From the NCBI RefSeq assembly GCF_031157315.1, contig NZ_JAVIFU010000044.1, positions 1 through 60,534 on the forward strand: a stretch of DNA of 60,534 nt. Direction: 5' to 3'. This document shows positions 51,025 to 59,503 of the stretch, piece after piece. Positions within the stretch are counted from its first letter, which is position 1; each line of letters starts with the position of its first letter. Source of the DNA: Paenibacillus sp. LHD-38 (lineage in GTDB: Bacteria > Bacillota > Bacilli > Paenibacillales > Paenibacillaceae). Made by a program: the position numbers and the translations under genes. The notes below the pieces were generated by a model that was given only the letters and a program-made list of their open reading frames with translations, had not been told where the DNA came from and searched no databases.

Positions 51025-51399
51025 TTAGTTAAATCCCGGAAATTCAGATAATTTGGATATATGGATAAAAAACACGGCAAAAGATAAAACACCGAGCAGC
51101 ACAATCATAAACGTATCCTTAAACGAATCCTTGACACGAACATGGGTCATGATTCCGCCGATAGATGTAACACCGAGCAAAAGCGCTCCGGCAGCTGCCC
51201 AGCTCGGTTCCCAAAACCCGATAACCATTGCAGCTGCTCCGACAAATTCAACAATACCCGTTACAACACGGAACCATTGCGGTAAACGCCATTTATTGAA
51301 TCCTTCAACATGCATTTTAGCTCCCGAAATTTTACCGATCCCGGCCATTAGAAACATAAGTGCCAATATACTTTGTAATACGATTGAAAGAATATTCAT
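51025..51399 (-). CDS. DoxX-family membrane protein
   Basis: 124 residues with four helices (about 3-22, 45-63, 68-87, 97-116). The first helix segment MFLMAGIGKISGAK is the DoxX signature. These proteins are linked to redox or sulfur metabolism and stress. ATG 51399 is preceded by AAGGAG with eight bases between; the longer frame lacks homology. Upstream lies a non-coding region with a 13-base repeated motif (51440-51626) and then an Rrf2 gene on the same strand, its probable regulator. Confidence 0.9.
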   Translation of the reverse strand: MNILSIVLQSILALMFLMAGIGKISGAKMHVEGFNKWRLPQWFRVVTGIVEFVGAAAMVIGFWEPSWAAAGALLLGVTSIGGIMTHVRVKDSFKDTFMIVLLGVLSFAVFFIHISKLSEFPGFN

Positions 51400-51439
51400 T
51401 TTAAAATCTCCTTTTTCGTTTTTTATATGCAACTCTCTG

Positions 51440-51452
51440 AAGCACATTTAAA
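51440..51452. promoter_or_regulatory. AAGCACATTTAAA site 1 (single copy)
   Basis: One copy of the 13-mer AAGCACATTTAAA, 41 bases before the DoxX start, in the leader or promoter. It is identical to the right arm of the inverted repeat at 51546-51576. Confidence 0.6.
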
Positions 51453-51545
51453 ATTAAAAAAACAAAATAAATGCAACGAACAGTTATATCGCCATACCCT
51501 CTCCCCTTTTAAGACGACATTCGGCTTTCCCCTATGATACACTCC

Positions 51546-51576
51546 TTTAAATGTGCTTCGGATAAGCACATTTAAA
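51546..51576. promoter_or_regulatory. AAGCACATTTAAA sites 2-3, perfect inverted repeat
   Basis: TTTAAATGTGCTT and AAGCACATTTAAA are perfect 13-base arms separated by CGGAT. The dyad is long and exact enough for a regulator dimer pair. It lies between the DoxX and Rrf2 genes. Confidence 0.72.
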
Positions 51577-51613
51577 TCCAAAAATAAAAGCGCAGCATAA
51601 CTGCAACTTCATT

Positions 51614-51626
51614 AAGCACATTATAA
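51614..51626. promoter_or_regulatory. AAGCACATTATAA site 4 (variant)
   Basis: AAGCACATTATAA matches the 13-mer at 11 of 13 positions and lies 40 bases from the Rrf2 stop codon. Confidence 0.45.
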
Positions 51627-51665
51627 TCGGTTTCTAACCGTCTGCCTAGACCCTTTTCGAAAAAA

Positions 51666-52103
51666 TTAATTCACGAAAAAATCCACGCGATCCATTACGC
51701 ATGCAATGGTATATTTACGGAGGTAATCAATCGTTTGCTGTTCCGCTTCATAGAGAATTTTCTCCAGTTCCACATCCAATTGTTCGCCAGCCTCTCCGCA
51801 GTCCACGTCGAATTCTTGCTCGCCCGCTCCCGAGGCGACTGCTGCGTAAATATCGCCCAAGGTGATCTGATCTGCAGATTTCCGTAAAATATATCCGCCA
51901 TCGCGGCCGCCCTTAGACTCAACGATCCCTTCGGCCGCTAAAGCCTGCATGACTCTCCGCATAAAGGTAGCGTGCGAATTCACTTGGCTGGCTATCATGC
52001 TGCTCGATAATATACTTCCGCTTTTAGCTAACCACACAACGGAATGCACGGCAATTTTGAAACGAGGAGGCCCTATGTTAACTCCACGATTTGCGGTACT
52101 CAT
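51666..52103 (-). CDS. Rrf2-family transcriptional regulator
   Basis: 145 residues with the winged helix of Rrf2: FKIAVHSVVWLAKSGS, SSSMIASQVNSHATFMRRVM and the wing KGGRDGGYILRKSADQITLGDIY. The three Cys that bind an Fe-S cluster in IscR/NsrR are not present as a group; only single Cys occur in VDCGEAG and ACVMD, so an Fe-S cluster is unlikely, and a thiol-switch is possible. AGAGGAG precedes ATG 52103. The 13-mer sites between this gene and doxX suggest it controls doxX. Confidence 0.9.
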   Translation of the reverse strand: MSTANRGVNIGPPRFKIAVHSVVWLAKSGSILSSSMIASQVNSHATFMRRVMQALAAEGIVESKGGRDGGYILRKSADQITLGDIYAAVASGAGEQEFDVDCGEAGEQLDVELEKILYEAEQQTIDYLRKYTIACVMDRVDFFVN

Positions 52104-52311
52104 TTATGAACACTCCTCTCCTCATTGAAATTCCGATCGACTTCTTGTTCGAAACGAATCTTATTTTTAAGCCTCTACATTTAGCAAATTATAAAGCAAT
52201 CCTATTTATTGTTCAACTTATTCGCCTAGGAGAAAAGGTTAAAACCAATCGGACTAAACATAAATTACAAACTAGATTGAAAATTCTCCGGACAAATATA
52301 CAAATAACAAA

Positions 52312-52348
52312 AAGATGGGTCAACCAATTGAATTGGCTAACCCATCTT
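52312..52348 (-). terminator. Terminator after adhA
   Basis: AAGATGGGT (52312-52320) and ACCCATCTT (52340-52348) with an inner CCAATT/AATTGG stem; on the minus strand TTTTTG follows. It ends the leftward alcohol dehydrogenase gene. Confidence 0.88.
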
Positions 52349-52384
52349 CCATCAGAGCCTTTTCGAAGATGATAGAAAATATGA

Positions 52385-53446
52385 TTATAAGGTCGATATG
52401 TCAATAACGAAACGATAACGAACATCACTGCGAAGCACACGCTCATACGCTTCGTCGACTTGGTCTGCGCGGATCACTTCAATCATAGGGGCAATGCCGT
52501 GTTCAGCTGCGAAATCGAGCATTTCCTGGGTTTCACGAATTCCACCAACGAGTGAACCTGCAATGCTGCGACGACCCATAATTAATGAAAATACATGATA
52601 CTTATCTGGTTCAGCTGGTGCTCCAACATTTACAAGTGTCCCATCAATGCGAAGCAGTGATAAATACGCATCAACATCCAGATTTGCAGACACGGTGTTT
52701 AAGATCAGATCAAAACGACCTGCTAATTCTTTAAATGTTGAGGGATCACTTGTCGCATAATAATGATCTGCGCCAAATTCCAATGCTTCCTCTTTCTTAT
52801 TATTAGAGCGACTCAATACTGTTACTTCAGCACCCATAGCGTGAGCAAATTGGATCGCTACGTGGCCAAGACCTCCCATTCCCACAATGGCAACCTTCTT
52901 ACCTGGGCCAGCGTTCCAGTGTTTCAAGGGAGAGAATGTGGTAATGCCTGCACATAATAGTGGGCTTGCCCTATCCATATCCAGACCGTCTGGGATACGG
53001 ACAACGAACCCTTCTGTTACAACGATTTTTTGGCTATATCCACCGTATGTTGGATTACCATCGTAGTCTAGACCGTTATATGTGTTGATAACACCTCTCG
53101 TACAATACTGCTCCTCACCACTGAGGCAATATTCGCATTCTCCGCAGGAGTCAACAAAGCAGCCAACGCCAACGCGATCACCAACGACATATTTGGTCAC
53201 TTCTGTTCCTACTGCTTCTACGACTCCGGCAATTTCATGACCAGGAACCATTGGGAAGATTCCACCACCCCATTCACCGAATGCACTGTGAATATCAGAG
53301 TGGCAAATGCCACTAAACTTAATATCTATTAAGATATCGTGTGGCCGTAATTCTCTCCGCTCAATCGTGGTCTTTTCAAATGATGCTTTTGCACTTGGGA
53401 CACTTAGAACATGTGTCGAAGTCATGTTTTTATGATTATTGCACAT
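52385..53446 (-). CDS. adhA: Zinc-dependent alcohol dehydrogenase AdhA
   Basis: 353 residues, a medium-chain dehydrogenase of the cinnamyl-alcohol/YahK-like group. The catalytic zinc ligands are Cys in SGICHSDIH, His in PGHEIAG and Cys in SPLLCAGIT. The structural zinc uses four Cys in CGECEYC and the next EEQYC. The Rossmann motif is VGMGGLGHVA. ATG 53446 gives MCNNHK, matching the start of B. subtilis AdhA as I remember it. In B. subtilis adhA is induced by aldehydes through AdhR. The MerR-type promoter before this gene and the AdhR-like gene at 53566 support the same role here: reduction of toxic aldehydes. Confidence 0.93.
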   Translation of the reverse strand: MCNNHKNMTSTHVLSVPSAKASFEKTTIERRELRPHDILIDIKFSGICHSDIHSAFGEWGGGIFPMVPGHEIAGVVEAVGTEVTKYVVGDRVGVGCFVDSCGECEYCLSGEEQYCTRGVINTYNGLDYDGNPTYGGYSQKIVVTEGFVVRIPDGLDMDRASPLLCAGITTFSPLKHWNAGPGKKVAIVGMGGLGHVAIQFAHAMGAEVTVLSRSNNKKEEALEFGADHYYATSDPSTFKELAGRFDLILNTVSANLDVDAYLSLLRIDGTLVNVGAPAEPDKYHVFSLIMGRRSIAGSLVGGIRETQEMLDFAAEHGIAPMIEVIRADQVDEAYERVLRSDVRYRFVIDISTL

Positions 53447-53514
53447 AAAAGATAACACAATCCTTTCAAAACTTATTTTTTAATGTATTTAAAAGCTACA
53501 AAAATAGCTTAATC

Positions 53515-53532
53515 CTTAATGTTGACTTTAAG
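53515..53532 (-). promoter_or_regulatory. AdhR-type operator and promoter of adhA
   Basis: On the minus strand CTTAAAG-TCAA-CATTAAG lies between TTGCCT and TAAGCT with a 19-base spacer, the long spacer of MerR-activated promoters. It matches the B. subtilis AdhR box CTTAAAG-N4-CTTTARG in all but one base. Confidence 0.82.
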
Positions 53533-53565
53533 GCAAGGGTTTTTTCGAAAATTATAAGTAAGTTC

Positions 53566-53949
53566 TTAATTAAGCTTTTCTTTATGGTACTTCTTTTCTA
53601 ATTCATCGTAGAATTCTATTTTTGAATCAATTTTTATAAAAGCGTTATCCAAGTCTCTTTGTTTCTCCATCATTTTCTCTTTATGTTTTTCAAATATCTG
53701 TTTGCGTTGCGAGGCTGTGCTGTCTCCTTCTTTTGTCAATTCCACGATCGCACGTAACTCTGAAAGAGGTATGTCAGTTTTCCGTAAACAAACAATAAGC
53801 TCTAACCATAATAAATCAGCTTCGTCAAAAATACGATTTCCATTTCCATCTCTTTTTATAAAAGGTAGAAGACCCTCTTGTTCATAATATCGGAGTGTAT
53901 GTGTAGGCAAACCTATCTTTTCTGCTGCTTCTTTTATATGAATTTCCAT
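53566..53949 (-). CDS. adhR: MerR-family regulator, AdhR/NmlR-like
   Basis: 127 residues. N-terminal helix-turn-helix and wing: IKEAAEKIGLPTHTLRYYEQEGLLPF, then RDGNGNRIFDEADLLWLELI, and a long coiled coil at the C-terminus (KHKEKMMEKQRDLDNAFIKI). ATG 53949 follows GGAGGATAC. Three copies of the box CTTAAAG-N4-CTTTAAG, each in a 19-base-spacer promoter, lie before adhA, this gene, and the MFS gene at 54167. This indicates autoregulation plus activation of both neighbours by reactive aldehydes or similar electrophiles. The NmlR-type Cys is not obvious in the sequence, so the sensing residue may differ. Confidence 0.9.
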   Translation of the reverse strand: MEIHIKEAAEKIGLPTHTLRYYEQEGLLPFIKRDGNGNRIFDEADLLWLELIVCLRKTDIPLSELRAIVELTKEGDSTASQRKQIFEKHKEKMMEKQRDLDNAFIKIDSKIEFYDELEKKYHKEKLN

Positions 53950-54018
53950 TGTATCCTCCATAACTTTTTTTATTATTTTGTTCTTATTACTACTACTGTG
54001 ATCAAACCCGTAGGGCTT

Positions 54019-54049
54019 ATTATAGACCTTAAAGTACACTTTAATGCAA
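54019..54049 (-). promoter_or_regulatory. AdhR-type promoter of the MerR gene
   Basis: TTGCAT (complement of 54044-54049), a 19-base spacer, and TATAAT (54019-54024). The spacer holds ATTAAAG-TGTA-CTTTAAG, read as CTTAAAG-TACA-CTTTAAT on the plus strand (54028-54045). Confidence 0.85.
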
Positions 54050-54089
54050 CATCGCGTTTTCATCTTCTTCTGGGAATTTAAGTTGTCTC

Positions 54090-54120
54090 TTGACTTAAAG
54101 TCGACTTTAAGGGTTATTGT
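54090..54120 (+). promoter_or_regulatory. AdhR-type promoter of the MFS exporter gene
   Basis: TTGACT (54090-54095), 19-base spacer, TATTGT (54115-54120). The spacer region contains the perfect palindrome CTTAAAG-TCGA-CTTTAAG (54094-54111), the best copy of the three in the cluster. Confidence 0.88.
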
Positions 54121-54166
54121 TGCTTTGAAAATAAAGAGAAGTAAGGAAGGTTGGAGATGAACCTTT

Positions 54167-55336
54167 ATGGCTAAACGAAGTAATCTGCTTATATTTATAT
54201 TGACAGTAGGAGTTTTCGGAATTTTAAATACCGAAATGGGTGTTATTGGTATATTGCCTTTGATTGCTGATTACTATGATGTCAGTGTGGCAAAAGCAGG
54301 GTTGTTTGTGAGTCTCTTTGCACTTGCTGTTGCAATATCTGCTCCAAGTATGCCGCTATTGTTTTCAGGTATAAATCGCAAGAAGGCAATGTTACTTGTA
54401 CTCGGTGTTTTCGTTCTGGGTAACATTGTCTCGATATTTGCATCTAACTTTACAATTGCATTAATTGCTCGTGTGATTCCAGCTATTTTTCATCCCATTT
54501 ATTGTTCAATGGCATTTACAGTAGCTGCTAACTCAGTTAGCAATGAAGAAGCTCCAAAAGCGGTTGCTAAAATAATGTTGGGAGTATCAGCAGGTATGGT
54601 ACTTGGAGTGCCAATCACTAGTTTTATTGCTAGTGAAACTTCGTTTGAAATGGCCATGTTATTCTTTGCTGCCATTAACGCTATAACATTCATTGCTACA
54701 TTACTATTTGTACCATCCATGCCTGTTAAGGAAAGACTTTCTTACGGATCACAATTAAGCGTATTAAAAAATTCAATAACTTGGCTTTCCATTGCCGCTG
54801 TTATATTTATAAATTCAGCAATATTTGGAGTTTATAGCTACCTTGCTGAGTATCTTGAAACCATAACTAATATTTCTGGGAAAACGATTAGTTTAATGTT
54901 AGTAGTATACGGTGGGGCAAATGTTATTGGAAACATTGTGGCAGGGAAGTTACTTACTAAAAATGCCATCAAAACTGTAGCGGCTTTTCCTTTCGCATTA
55001 GGAGCAGTTTATATCGTATTATTCTCATTTGGACAGTTCACTGTACCTATGGCTATCATTACTTTGGTTTGGGGAATATTAGCTGGTATTGGAGGTAATA
55101 TCGCTCAATATTGGATCACGTCCGCAGCTCCCAAAGCTCCTGATTTCGCTAATGGATTATTTTTATCATCCGCTAATATAGGAACAACCATTGGTACAGC
55201 TGTAGGTGGATTATTTATTTCAGCAATCGGTACACAATACATCGTAGTAGGGGGATTACTATCGTTGATATTAAGTGCGGTGTGTATTTTGCTAAGAAAC
55301 AACATATTTAGCCCTAGAAAACAACTTTCTATATAA
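54167..55336 (+). CDS. DHA1-type MFS exporter (AraJ/YdhP-like, 12 helices)
   Basis: 389 residues. Helix 1 has GILNTEMGVIGILPLIADYY, a mark of the AraJ/YdhP/NepI group; motif C in helix 5 is GMVLGVPITSF. The sequence is notably AT-rich with a Bacillus-like codon use, unlike the sugar genes to the left. GGAG lies about ten bases before the ATG. Its promoter carries the perfect MerR box, so it belongs to the AdhR-like regulon and may expel a toxic compound that adhA detoxifies. Confidence 0.9.
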   Translation: MAKRSNLLIFILTVGVFGILNTEMGVIGILPLIADYYDVSVAKAGLFVSLFALAVAISAPSMPLLFSGINRKKAMLLVLGVFVLGNIVSIFASNFTIALIARVIPAIFHPIYCSMAFTVAANSVSNEEAPKAVAKIMLGVSAGMVLGVPITSFIASETSFEMAMLFFAAINAITFIATLLFVPSMPVKERLSYGSQLSVLKNSITWLSIAAVIFINSAIFGVYSYLAEYLETITNISGKTISLMLVVYGGANVIGNIVAGKLLTKNAIKTVAAFPFALGAVYIVLFSFGQFTVPMAIITLVWGILAGIGGNIAQYWITSAAPKAPDFANGLFLSSANIGTTIGTAVGGLFISAIGTQYIVVGGLLSLILSAVCILLRNNIFSPRKQLSI

Positions 55337-55347
55337 GGACACGAAAC

Positions 55348-55378
55348 AGCCGCTTCGATCCCTTGTATCGCAGCGGCT
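55348..55378. terminator. Hairpin between the MFS and AraC genes
   Basis: AGCCGCT and CGAT (55348-55359) pair with ATCG and AGCGGCT (55367-55378). It lies between convergent genes; TCTTTAC follows on the plus strand. Confidence 0.7.
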
Positions 55379-55393
55379 TCTTTACGTCTATTT

Positions 55394-56284
55394 TCAATCT
55401 TCAAATGATTTCTGCTTTTTCTTAATCGGAATCCATATTTCACTTTTAAACGTTGGTGATGTGATATCTTTCGATTCGTTCCACAATATTTCAGGGCCAT
55501 CTATCTGCTCATAATTTGAGGAGGGAAACCACTCGGAATAGATACGTCCCCAAACTTCTTGCAACGTACCCGGAAAGTGTCCAATGGCTTCAAATACAGC
55601 CCATGTCGATGCCGGCACTTCAAGCTGCGTCAGGTTATCCGGACATTTCTTCGTCGTCGCCACCCCAATGTAATGATCGAGCTCCCCTTTCTCTTCCATT
55701 CTTTCCTCTGAGAAATTCGTCGATGCACTGATTAATCCAATGGGCTCAACATTTGAGAGACTCTTAAGCATACGGATCGCTTCATCATCTAAGCTTGCCC
55801 ACATCGATGCGATTTCCGGATTGACCCCATGGAAAACAATCCGCACTCTTTTCTTGATACCTAAAATGCGAAATGCTTCTTTATTCTCAATTCGAAAGTT
55901 CATTTCATTTCCTCCCTTAATGATTAATTGAAAGGTCATTTTAGGATACGCTTTTAGAGATTGACCATTATTTCTAGCCTCTGATGGCGTTATGCCATGC
56001 AAGTGCTGGAAAGCTCTTGTAAAAGAATCGGGCGAATGATACCCGTATTTGATCGCTATATCAATAATTTTGACCTCTTTGTTTTGAAGGTCAAAAGCCG
56101 CAAGCGTCAACCGTCTGCGCCTAATATTTTCCGAAAGTGAAACGCCTGAAAGAAATGAAAACATTTTTTTAAAATGATACTCGGAGCAAAGCGCGATTTT
56201 CGCTATTTCATTCCAATCCATCTCATCCGCAAGATTCTCTTCAATGTAGTTTAAAGCACGATTCATAGACTCAAGCATGATCAA
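55394..56284 (-). CDS. AraC-family regulator with GyrI-like effector domain
   Basis: 296 residues. Here the AraC domain is N-terminal: ADEMDWNEIAKIALCSEYHFKKMF and IIDIAIKYGYHSPDSFTRAF. It is followed by a GyrI/AraC_E_bind domain (FRIENKEAFRILGIKKRVRI, then YIGVATTKKCPDNL and PASTWAVFEAIGHFPGTLQEV) that binds drugs in related proteins. TTG 56284 is preceded by GGGAGG with six bases between; ATG 56278 is a near alternative. A role in multidrug response is likely from the domain pair and from the drug-exporter surroundings. Confidence 0.9.
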   Translation of the reverse strand: MIMLESMNRALNYIEENLADEMDWNEIAKIALCSEYHFKKMFSFLSGVSLSENIRRRRLTLAAFDLQNKEVKIIDIAIKYGYHSPDSFTRAFQHLHGITPSEARNNGQSLKAYPKMTFQLIIKGGNEMNFRIENKEAFRILGIKKRVRIVFHGVNPEIASMWASLDDEAIRMLKSLSNVEPIGLISASTNFSEERMEEKGELDHYIGVATTKKCPDNLTQLEVPASTWAVFEAIGHFPGTLQEVWGRIYSEWFPSSNYEQIDGPEILWNESKDITSPTFKSEIWIPIKKKQKSFED

Positions 56285-56362
56285 TGCGCACCTCCCTTCA
56301 CGACTAGAGTAACATGACAGACTTCGATCTATCCGACTTTTCATGTTCCACTTTGGACGCAT

Positions 56363-56797
56363 TTGCAAAGTGTCAATTATCAGCTGTGGCTCATTGCGGC
56401 GGATCACATTATTTTTATTTTTCCGATATGGTGGGAGTCGATGCCCGCACTCACGAAAGGCTTTATTGATAAGGTGTTTGTTAAAGGAATTTTATTTGAT
56501 GATCCCAAGCCTGGGCGTCCGTTTATCAGCTTGCTTCCAAAAATAAAAGGAGTTTCTTTATTGACCGTCATGAGTACGCCTAATTTCGTATATAAGTGGA
56601 TATTCGGTAATCCGATTACAAAAATTTTGTTTCGCGGTACTTTTCGTAAAATGGGAATACACAATCTCAAGTGGCATAACTACACTGGAATGGAGGACTG
56701 CAGTTTGGAGAAACGCCAGCAATATTTAATAAAGAACATTGTTCATCCTTCCGGGTTCATTTGTAGATTTGCCATTGCTCAATTACTGTATACATAA
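56363..56797 (+). pseudogene. Flavodoxin-2-fold NAD(P)H oxidoreductase, 5'-truncated
   Basis: The frame from TTG 56363 reads NYQLWLIAADHIIFIFPIWW, then ESMPALTKGFIDKVF and LTVMSTPNFVYKWIFGNPI, i.e. residues about 65 to the end of a KefF/MdaB-like protein. The FMN-binding N-terminus (GHPxxxSF) is absent, and no good ribosome site exists. The preceding bases (about 56315-56360) look like a shifted piece of the same gene (DLSDF). It is a remnant; the intact relative is at 49782. Confidence 0.8.
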
Positions 56798-56803
56798 TAT
56801 ACT
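56775..56803 (+). promoter_or_regulatory. Promoter of the ABC drug exporter operon
   Basis: TTGCTC (56775-56780), a 17-base spacer and TATACT (56798-56803). The direct repeats ACTGTATAC at 56785 and 56801 (16 bases apart) overlap this promoter and could be repressor sites. Confidence 0.6.
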
Positions 56804-56810
56804 GTATACG

Positions 56811-56826
56811 TGATATACTATTTATG
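56811..56826. promoter_or_regulatory. TetR-type operator candidate, exporter side
   Basis: TGATATACTATTTATG occurs on the plus strand 40 bases before the ABC ATPase start. The same 16-mer with one mismatch lies before the TetR gene (59504-59519, complement). The shared site ties regulator and exporter. Confidence 0.65.
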
Positions 56827-56865
56827 TCATCCGCAATTATTGCGAATAGCAAAAGGAGAGTTGAT

Positions 56866-57754
56866 ATGAGTAACTTGGCCATTGAAGTGACAGGCTTGCG
56901 CAAAAAATTCGGAAATCAAGTCGTACTTGACGGTGTTGATCTTGCGGTTCCTGCCGGCACGATTTATGCTCTGCTAGGACCCAATGGTGCCGGTAAAACA
57001 ACGCTAATTAACATTCTAACAACACTAGTGAAGGCCGATGAAGGTACCGCGAAAGTGTTCGGTTACGATGTTGCTGCCGACAAGCATGAAGTCAAGCGGG
57101 TCCATCAGTCTCACCGGCCAATTCGCAGCTGTCGATGAAATGCTCACCGGTGAGGAAAATCTACGGATGATATGCAGGCTCTCCGGGCTTACTTCAGCGG
57201 AAGCCCGTGCTCGGACCGCTGAGCTGCTCCGCCACTTTGATCTGACGCCAGCTGCAAATAAGCGTGTAAAAACCTATTCGGGCGGTATGCGACGCCGGTT
57301 AGATCTCGCTATCAGCTTGGTAATTGATCGTCCAGTGCTATTCCTGGATGAACCCACAACAGGTCTAGATACGGCTAGCCGTCGCGCGTTGTGGGAAATC
57401 ATTCTGAAGTTGAAAGAACGCGGGATTACCATTTTTCTTACGACGCAATACTTGGAAGAAGCCGATCAGCTAGCTGATATGGTATCCGTTATCTCCGCCG
57501 GTCATGTCGTAGCCACCGGTACACCGCAGGAATTGAAATCGCGCATTGGCGGGGAAGTGCTGGAGCTGCGTGATGAGAAGGACGAAGTCATCCGAGTCGT
57601 ATCTACTACAGGCAGCATTCACGATATCAGGCAAACACTCAATGCGTTAGCTCAATCGGTTCCTGATCAAACGCGCATATATCTCCGCAAAACAAGTATG
57701 GATGACGTGTTTCTGGCATTAACAACCGAGCGAGTGGAGGGAACATTGTCATGA
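56866..57754 (+). pseudogene. ABC transporter ATPase (DrrA/daunorubicin-resistance type), frameshifted
   Basis: The first part has Walker A LLGPNGAGKTTLIN. The second has the Q-loop region LTGQFAAVDEMLTGEENL, the signature YSGGMRRRLDLAISL, Walker B PVLFLDEPTTGLD and the H-loop area. They lie in different frames: one extra G in the GGG at 57098-57100 shifts AAG-CGG-TCC-ATC. Removing it restores KRSISLTGQF, the family sequence. Either the gene is broken or the base is a sequencing or assembly error. ATG 56866 has AAGGAG upstream. The downstream permease overlaps the stop (ATGA), so it forms an operon. Confidence 0.88.
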
Positions 57755-58539
57755 TAACCCCGCAATCTTCAAGTAAGCCCGCATCCTTCGTCACGACCAA
57801 TGCGGTTTTCATCGGTCGAAGCCTTCGTCTCAGCTTGCGCAATACTGAAGCCTTAATCATGGCCATTATGCTTCCTATCATGCTGATGTTATTGTTTACC
57901 TATGTTTTTGGAGGCGCAATCGATCCTGTCGGCAACTATGTAAATTACGTGGTCCCGGGAATCATTCTTTTATGTGCAGGATTCGGTTCATCTTTTACCG
58001 CCGTGAATGTGGCAGAAGACATGACGAACGGCATCATTGACCGTTTCCGGACCATGCCGATCCACAGCATGAGCGTTATCACCGGTCATGTTATCGCAAG
58101 CGTTGCCCGCAACCTCCTAGCAACCGGATTAGTTATTGGCGTAGCTTATCTCGTTGGATTTCGACCATCCGCAAACGTATGGGAATGGATTGCAGCATTA
58201 GGTGTAATCACCCTATTTATCCTTGCCTTCACTTGGCTATTTGCAACAATCGGCCTAGCCAGCGGCAATCCCTCTGCAGCGAGCGGATATGGATTCATCT
58301 TGCTTTTTCTCCCCTACATCTCCAGCGCCTTCGTCCCGACAGACACTATGCCGGTCTGGTTGCGAGGCGTTGCGAACAATCAGCCTATCACCCCGGTCAT
58401 CGAAACGATTCGCGGACTGCTCACTGGGGCCCCGATTCTGGATAGCGCATGGTTAGCGGCAGGCTGGTGTATCGCCATCCTCCTTACTTCCCTCGTATGG
58501 TGCGTTCTGATATTCCGTAAGAAAGCCGCTCGCAGATAA
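57751..58539 (+). CDS. ABC-2 type transporter permease (DrrB-like)
   Basis: 262 residues with about six helices. ALIMAIMLPIMLMLLFTYVF and VNYVVPGIILLCAGFGSSFT open the membrane domain; GIIDRFRTMPI is the coupling segment typical of DrrB; PVWLRGVANNQPITPVIETI is the conserved late motif. The start ATG at 57751 overlaps the ATPase stop by four bases. With the ATPase (now frameshifted) it forms a hydrophobic-drug exporter. The TetR protein encoded divergently beyond its end probably regulates the pair. Confidence 0.92.
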   Translation: MITPQSSSKPASFVTTNAVFIGRSLRLSLRNTEALIMAIMLPIMLMLLFTYVFGGAIDPVGNYVNYVVPGIILLCAGFGSSFTAVNVAEDMTNGIIDRFRTMPIHSMSVITGHVIASVARNLLATGLVIGVAYLVGFRPSANVWEWIAALGVITLFILAFTWLFATIGLASGNPSAASGYGFILLFLPYISSAFVPTDTMPVWLRGVANNQPITPVIETIRGLLTGAPILDSAWLAAGWCIAILLTSLVWCVLIFRKKAARR

Positions 58540-58568
58540 AACATGATGAGAAATCGCACAAAATAACA

Positions 58569-58610
58569 AAAGAAAGAACAGCGGCCCTAACGAACCGCTG
58601 TTCTTTCTTT
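58569..58610. terminator. Strong bidirectional terminator
   Basis: AAAGAAAGAACAGCGG (58569-58584) pairs perfectly with CCGCTGTTCTTTCTTT (58595-58610). It lies between the convergent permease and TetR genes. Confidence 0.92.
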
Positions 58611-58639
58611 TATTGTATGAGGCTGCCATCCCTATTCGA

Positions 58640-59425
58640 TCAGAATAACTTCTTGTGCTCGAGGTAATCCGCGATGCCGTCAAGAATGCGTTCCAAACCG
58701 AAATCGAAGTCGTCACCTACCGTATTAGCGCTATCATTCTCTCCGGTATACGCACCAGAGAGGACGATCGGGGCCAGGTCCGGAAAACGTTCCGGCTTGA
58801 CTAATTGCTTAAGCGCAGCCGTATATTCAAATCCGCTTACGGCTTCAGGACTGGATCCCGCCTGAACGGCGCGTTCCAAATCCCGTTGTATCATACCGGA
58901 TGATCTTGCGTAACTGCTTAACAGCAATATATTCGACATTTTTTCATAATCATTTAACGGGAGATCACGCATGGACCGAAGAACCCAATCGACGATTTGA
59001 AGATTGTAAGGGGTAGTCGGAATGCTCATGATCGGGATATCGCCGAACCAAGGATGTTCCCGAAAAACAAGAATGCTGGCTCTTACGTATTCCCGCATGC
59101 TTTCACGCCAATCTGTAACAGGCCCGTCAGGCGGAATCGGGATATCGCAAACCGCATCCTGCATGAGAATGAGAAGATCTTCCTTACTCGTAATGTACCT
59201 GTAGAGGGACATCGCAGAGTAACCCATAGACTGGGCAACTCGATTCATAGAAACAGCTGAAAGCCCATCCTTGTCGGCGATCGCGATGGCTGCCTCAACA
59301 ATTTGTTTGATGCTCAGCTCACCTTTTGGTCCTCTTTTTTGCTGCTTTACGATCCCCCAGCTCAGCTTTACTCCGTGTGGTAAATTATTAATGGCTTCGT
59401 TATCCAAATGGTCGTCATTCTGCAT
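58640..59425 (-). CDS. TetR-family regulator (TetR_C_1 subgroup)
   Basis: 261 residues. The DNA-binding domain is LSIKQIVEAAIAIADKDGLS, then VSMNRVAQSMGYSAMSLYRYITSKEDL. The C-terminal ligand domain contains WFGDIPIMSIPTTPYNLQIV, typical of TetR_C_1 proteins, which control drug exporters. ATG 59425 has GGGGGA eight to nine bases upstream; the longer frame is unlikely. A 16-mer shared with the ABC exporter promoter (56811-56826) lies upstream of it at 59504-59519, which supports control of itself and of the exporter. Confidence 0.9.
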   Translation of the reverse strand: MQNDDHLDNEAINNLPHGVKLSWGIVKQQKRGPKGELSIKQIVEAAIAIADKDGLSAVSMNRVAQSMGYSAMSLYRYITSKEDLLILMQDAVCDIPIPPDGPVTDWRESMREYVRASILVFREHPWFGDIPIMSIPTTPYNLQIVDWVLRSMRDLPLNDYEKMSNILLLSSYARSSGMIQRDLERAVQAGSSPEAVSGFEYTAALKQLVKPERFPDLAPIVLSGAYTGENDSANTVGDDFDFGLERILDGIADYLEHKKLF

Positions 59426-59503
59426 CGTTTCAAATCCCCCATGATGGTTAAACCTGTACCGGTTTGTTTGCATGTCCCTATCAATTCCGTAAATTGTTTA
59501 CAA

